Source: Candidatus Accumulibacter regalis (GTDB lineage: Bacteria; Pseudomonadota; Gammaproteobacteria; Burkholderiales; Rhodocyclaceae). Taken from it: 64,000 nucleotides of DNA. The DNA lies in contig JEMY01000038.1 in NCBI GenBank assembly GCA_000585075.1, positions 1 to 64,000 of the forward strand, read 5' to 3'. Below the pieces are notes generated by a model. That model saw only the letters and a list, made by a program, of their open reading frames with translations. It searched no databases and was not told where the DNA came from. Below, piece by piece: positions 63,888-64,000 of this stretch. Position 1 is the first letter of the stretch. Each line of letters starts with the position of its first letter. The translations under genes and the position numbers were made by a program.

Positions 63888-64000
63888 TGAGTCATCCGGT
63901 GCTCGTACGCGCAGAGAAGCTGATCCGGGTCGGCGATATCGTCGGCGCCGAGGCGGCGCTGGCGTCGTTGGTCGACAGTGACGGCGACGGCGCACTGGTC
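63887..64000 (+). CDS. Uncharacterised protein, N-terminal fragment
   Basis: Only the first 38 codons are inside the window. The ATG overlaps the previous stop (TGATG). The fragment begins MSHPVLVRAEKLIRVGDI and continues with a helical, Ala-rich stretch; no family can be assigned. It is the third gene of the coupled J-domain unit. Confidence 0.7.
   Translation, partial: MSHPVLVRAEKLIRVGDIVGAEAALASLVDSDGDGALV

Overview
The window is a high-GC chromosomal segment with dense, mostly operonic genes on both strands. It looks like a betaproteobacterium of the Rhodocyclales, and 'Candidatus Accumulibacter' or a close relative fits best. The grounds are: betaproteobacterial operon layouts (ruvCAB, ybgC-tolQRAB-pal-cpoB-queE, pilBCD, tkt-prk-fbp beside cbbR); polyhydroxyalkanoate genes (exported depolymerase and phasin); a proteobacterial phosphoribulokinase; and an S-adenosylhomocysteine riboswitch before ahcY. 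The taxonomic placement is inference. No rRNA, tRNA, CRISPR array, insertion sequence or prophage was recognised.

Layout. 1-7.1 kb: end of xseA, sodB, a CpxAR-like two-component system diverging from two tandem CpxP/Spy-like genes, then leuA diverging from an Lrp/AsnC-type regulator. 7.1-12 kb (minus): modABC, a D-2-hydroxyacid dehydrogenase and an aldehyde-dehydrogenase half-protein. 12-17.1 kb: IclR regulator, EamA exporter, ruvC-ruvA-AI-2E permease-ruvB. 17.1-23.6 kb: Tol-Pal operon, queE and a PilZ protein. 23.7-28 kb: PHA depolymerase, phasin, queC and a CBS-domain membrane protein. 28-36.6 kb: lytic transglycosylase, plsB, an EF-G paralogue and maeB. 36.8-45.2 kb: pilBCD, FmdB and DUF502 proteins, aspS, a secreted barnase-type RNase with barstar, nudB and a small CWC zinc-ribbon-like protein. 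45.4-49.3 kb: a redox cluster (mono-haem cytochrome with NPCAAK motifs, an NPCAAK hexapeptide-repeat protein, a penta-haem cytochrome lipoprotein, a cupredoxin-like protein) and rpoH behind a perfect CIRCE operator. 49.4-54.5 kb: Calvin-cycle genes tkt, prk and fbp, diverging from a CbbR-type regulator. 54.6-64 kb: a TctDE-like two-component system, an M20 amidohydrolase, rapZ, a NusG-II protein, the SAH-riboswitch-ahcY-metF methyl cycle, a TfoX-like protein, a short J-domain protein and two coupled genes of unknown function.

Functional themes. Several units concern the cell envelope: Cpx-like stress response, Tol-Pal, lytic transglycosylase, PlsB and type IV pilus assembly. Carbon storage and fixation (PHA, Calvin cycle, malic enzyme) fit an organism alternating between storage and growth. 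Direct regulatory signals include clustered CpxR-type GTAAA repeats, CIRCE, the SAH riboswitch, phased TTGCGYA motifs between leuA and the Lrp gene, and two clear intrinsic terminators. The least explained region is the NPCAAK/cytochrome cluster at 45.4-48.3 kb, the best candidate here for an undescribed system.
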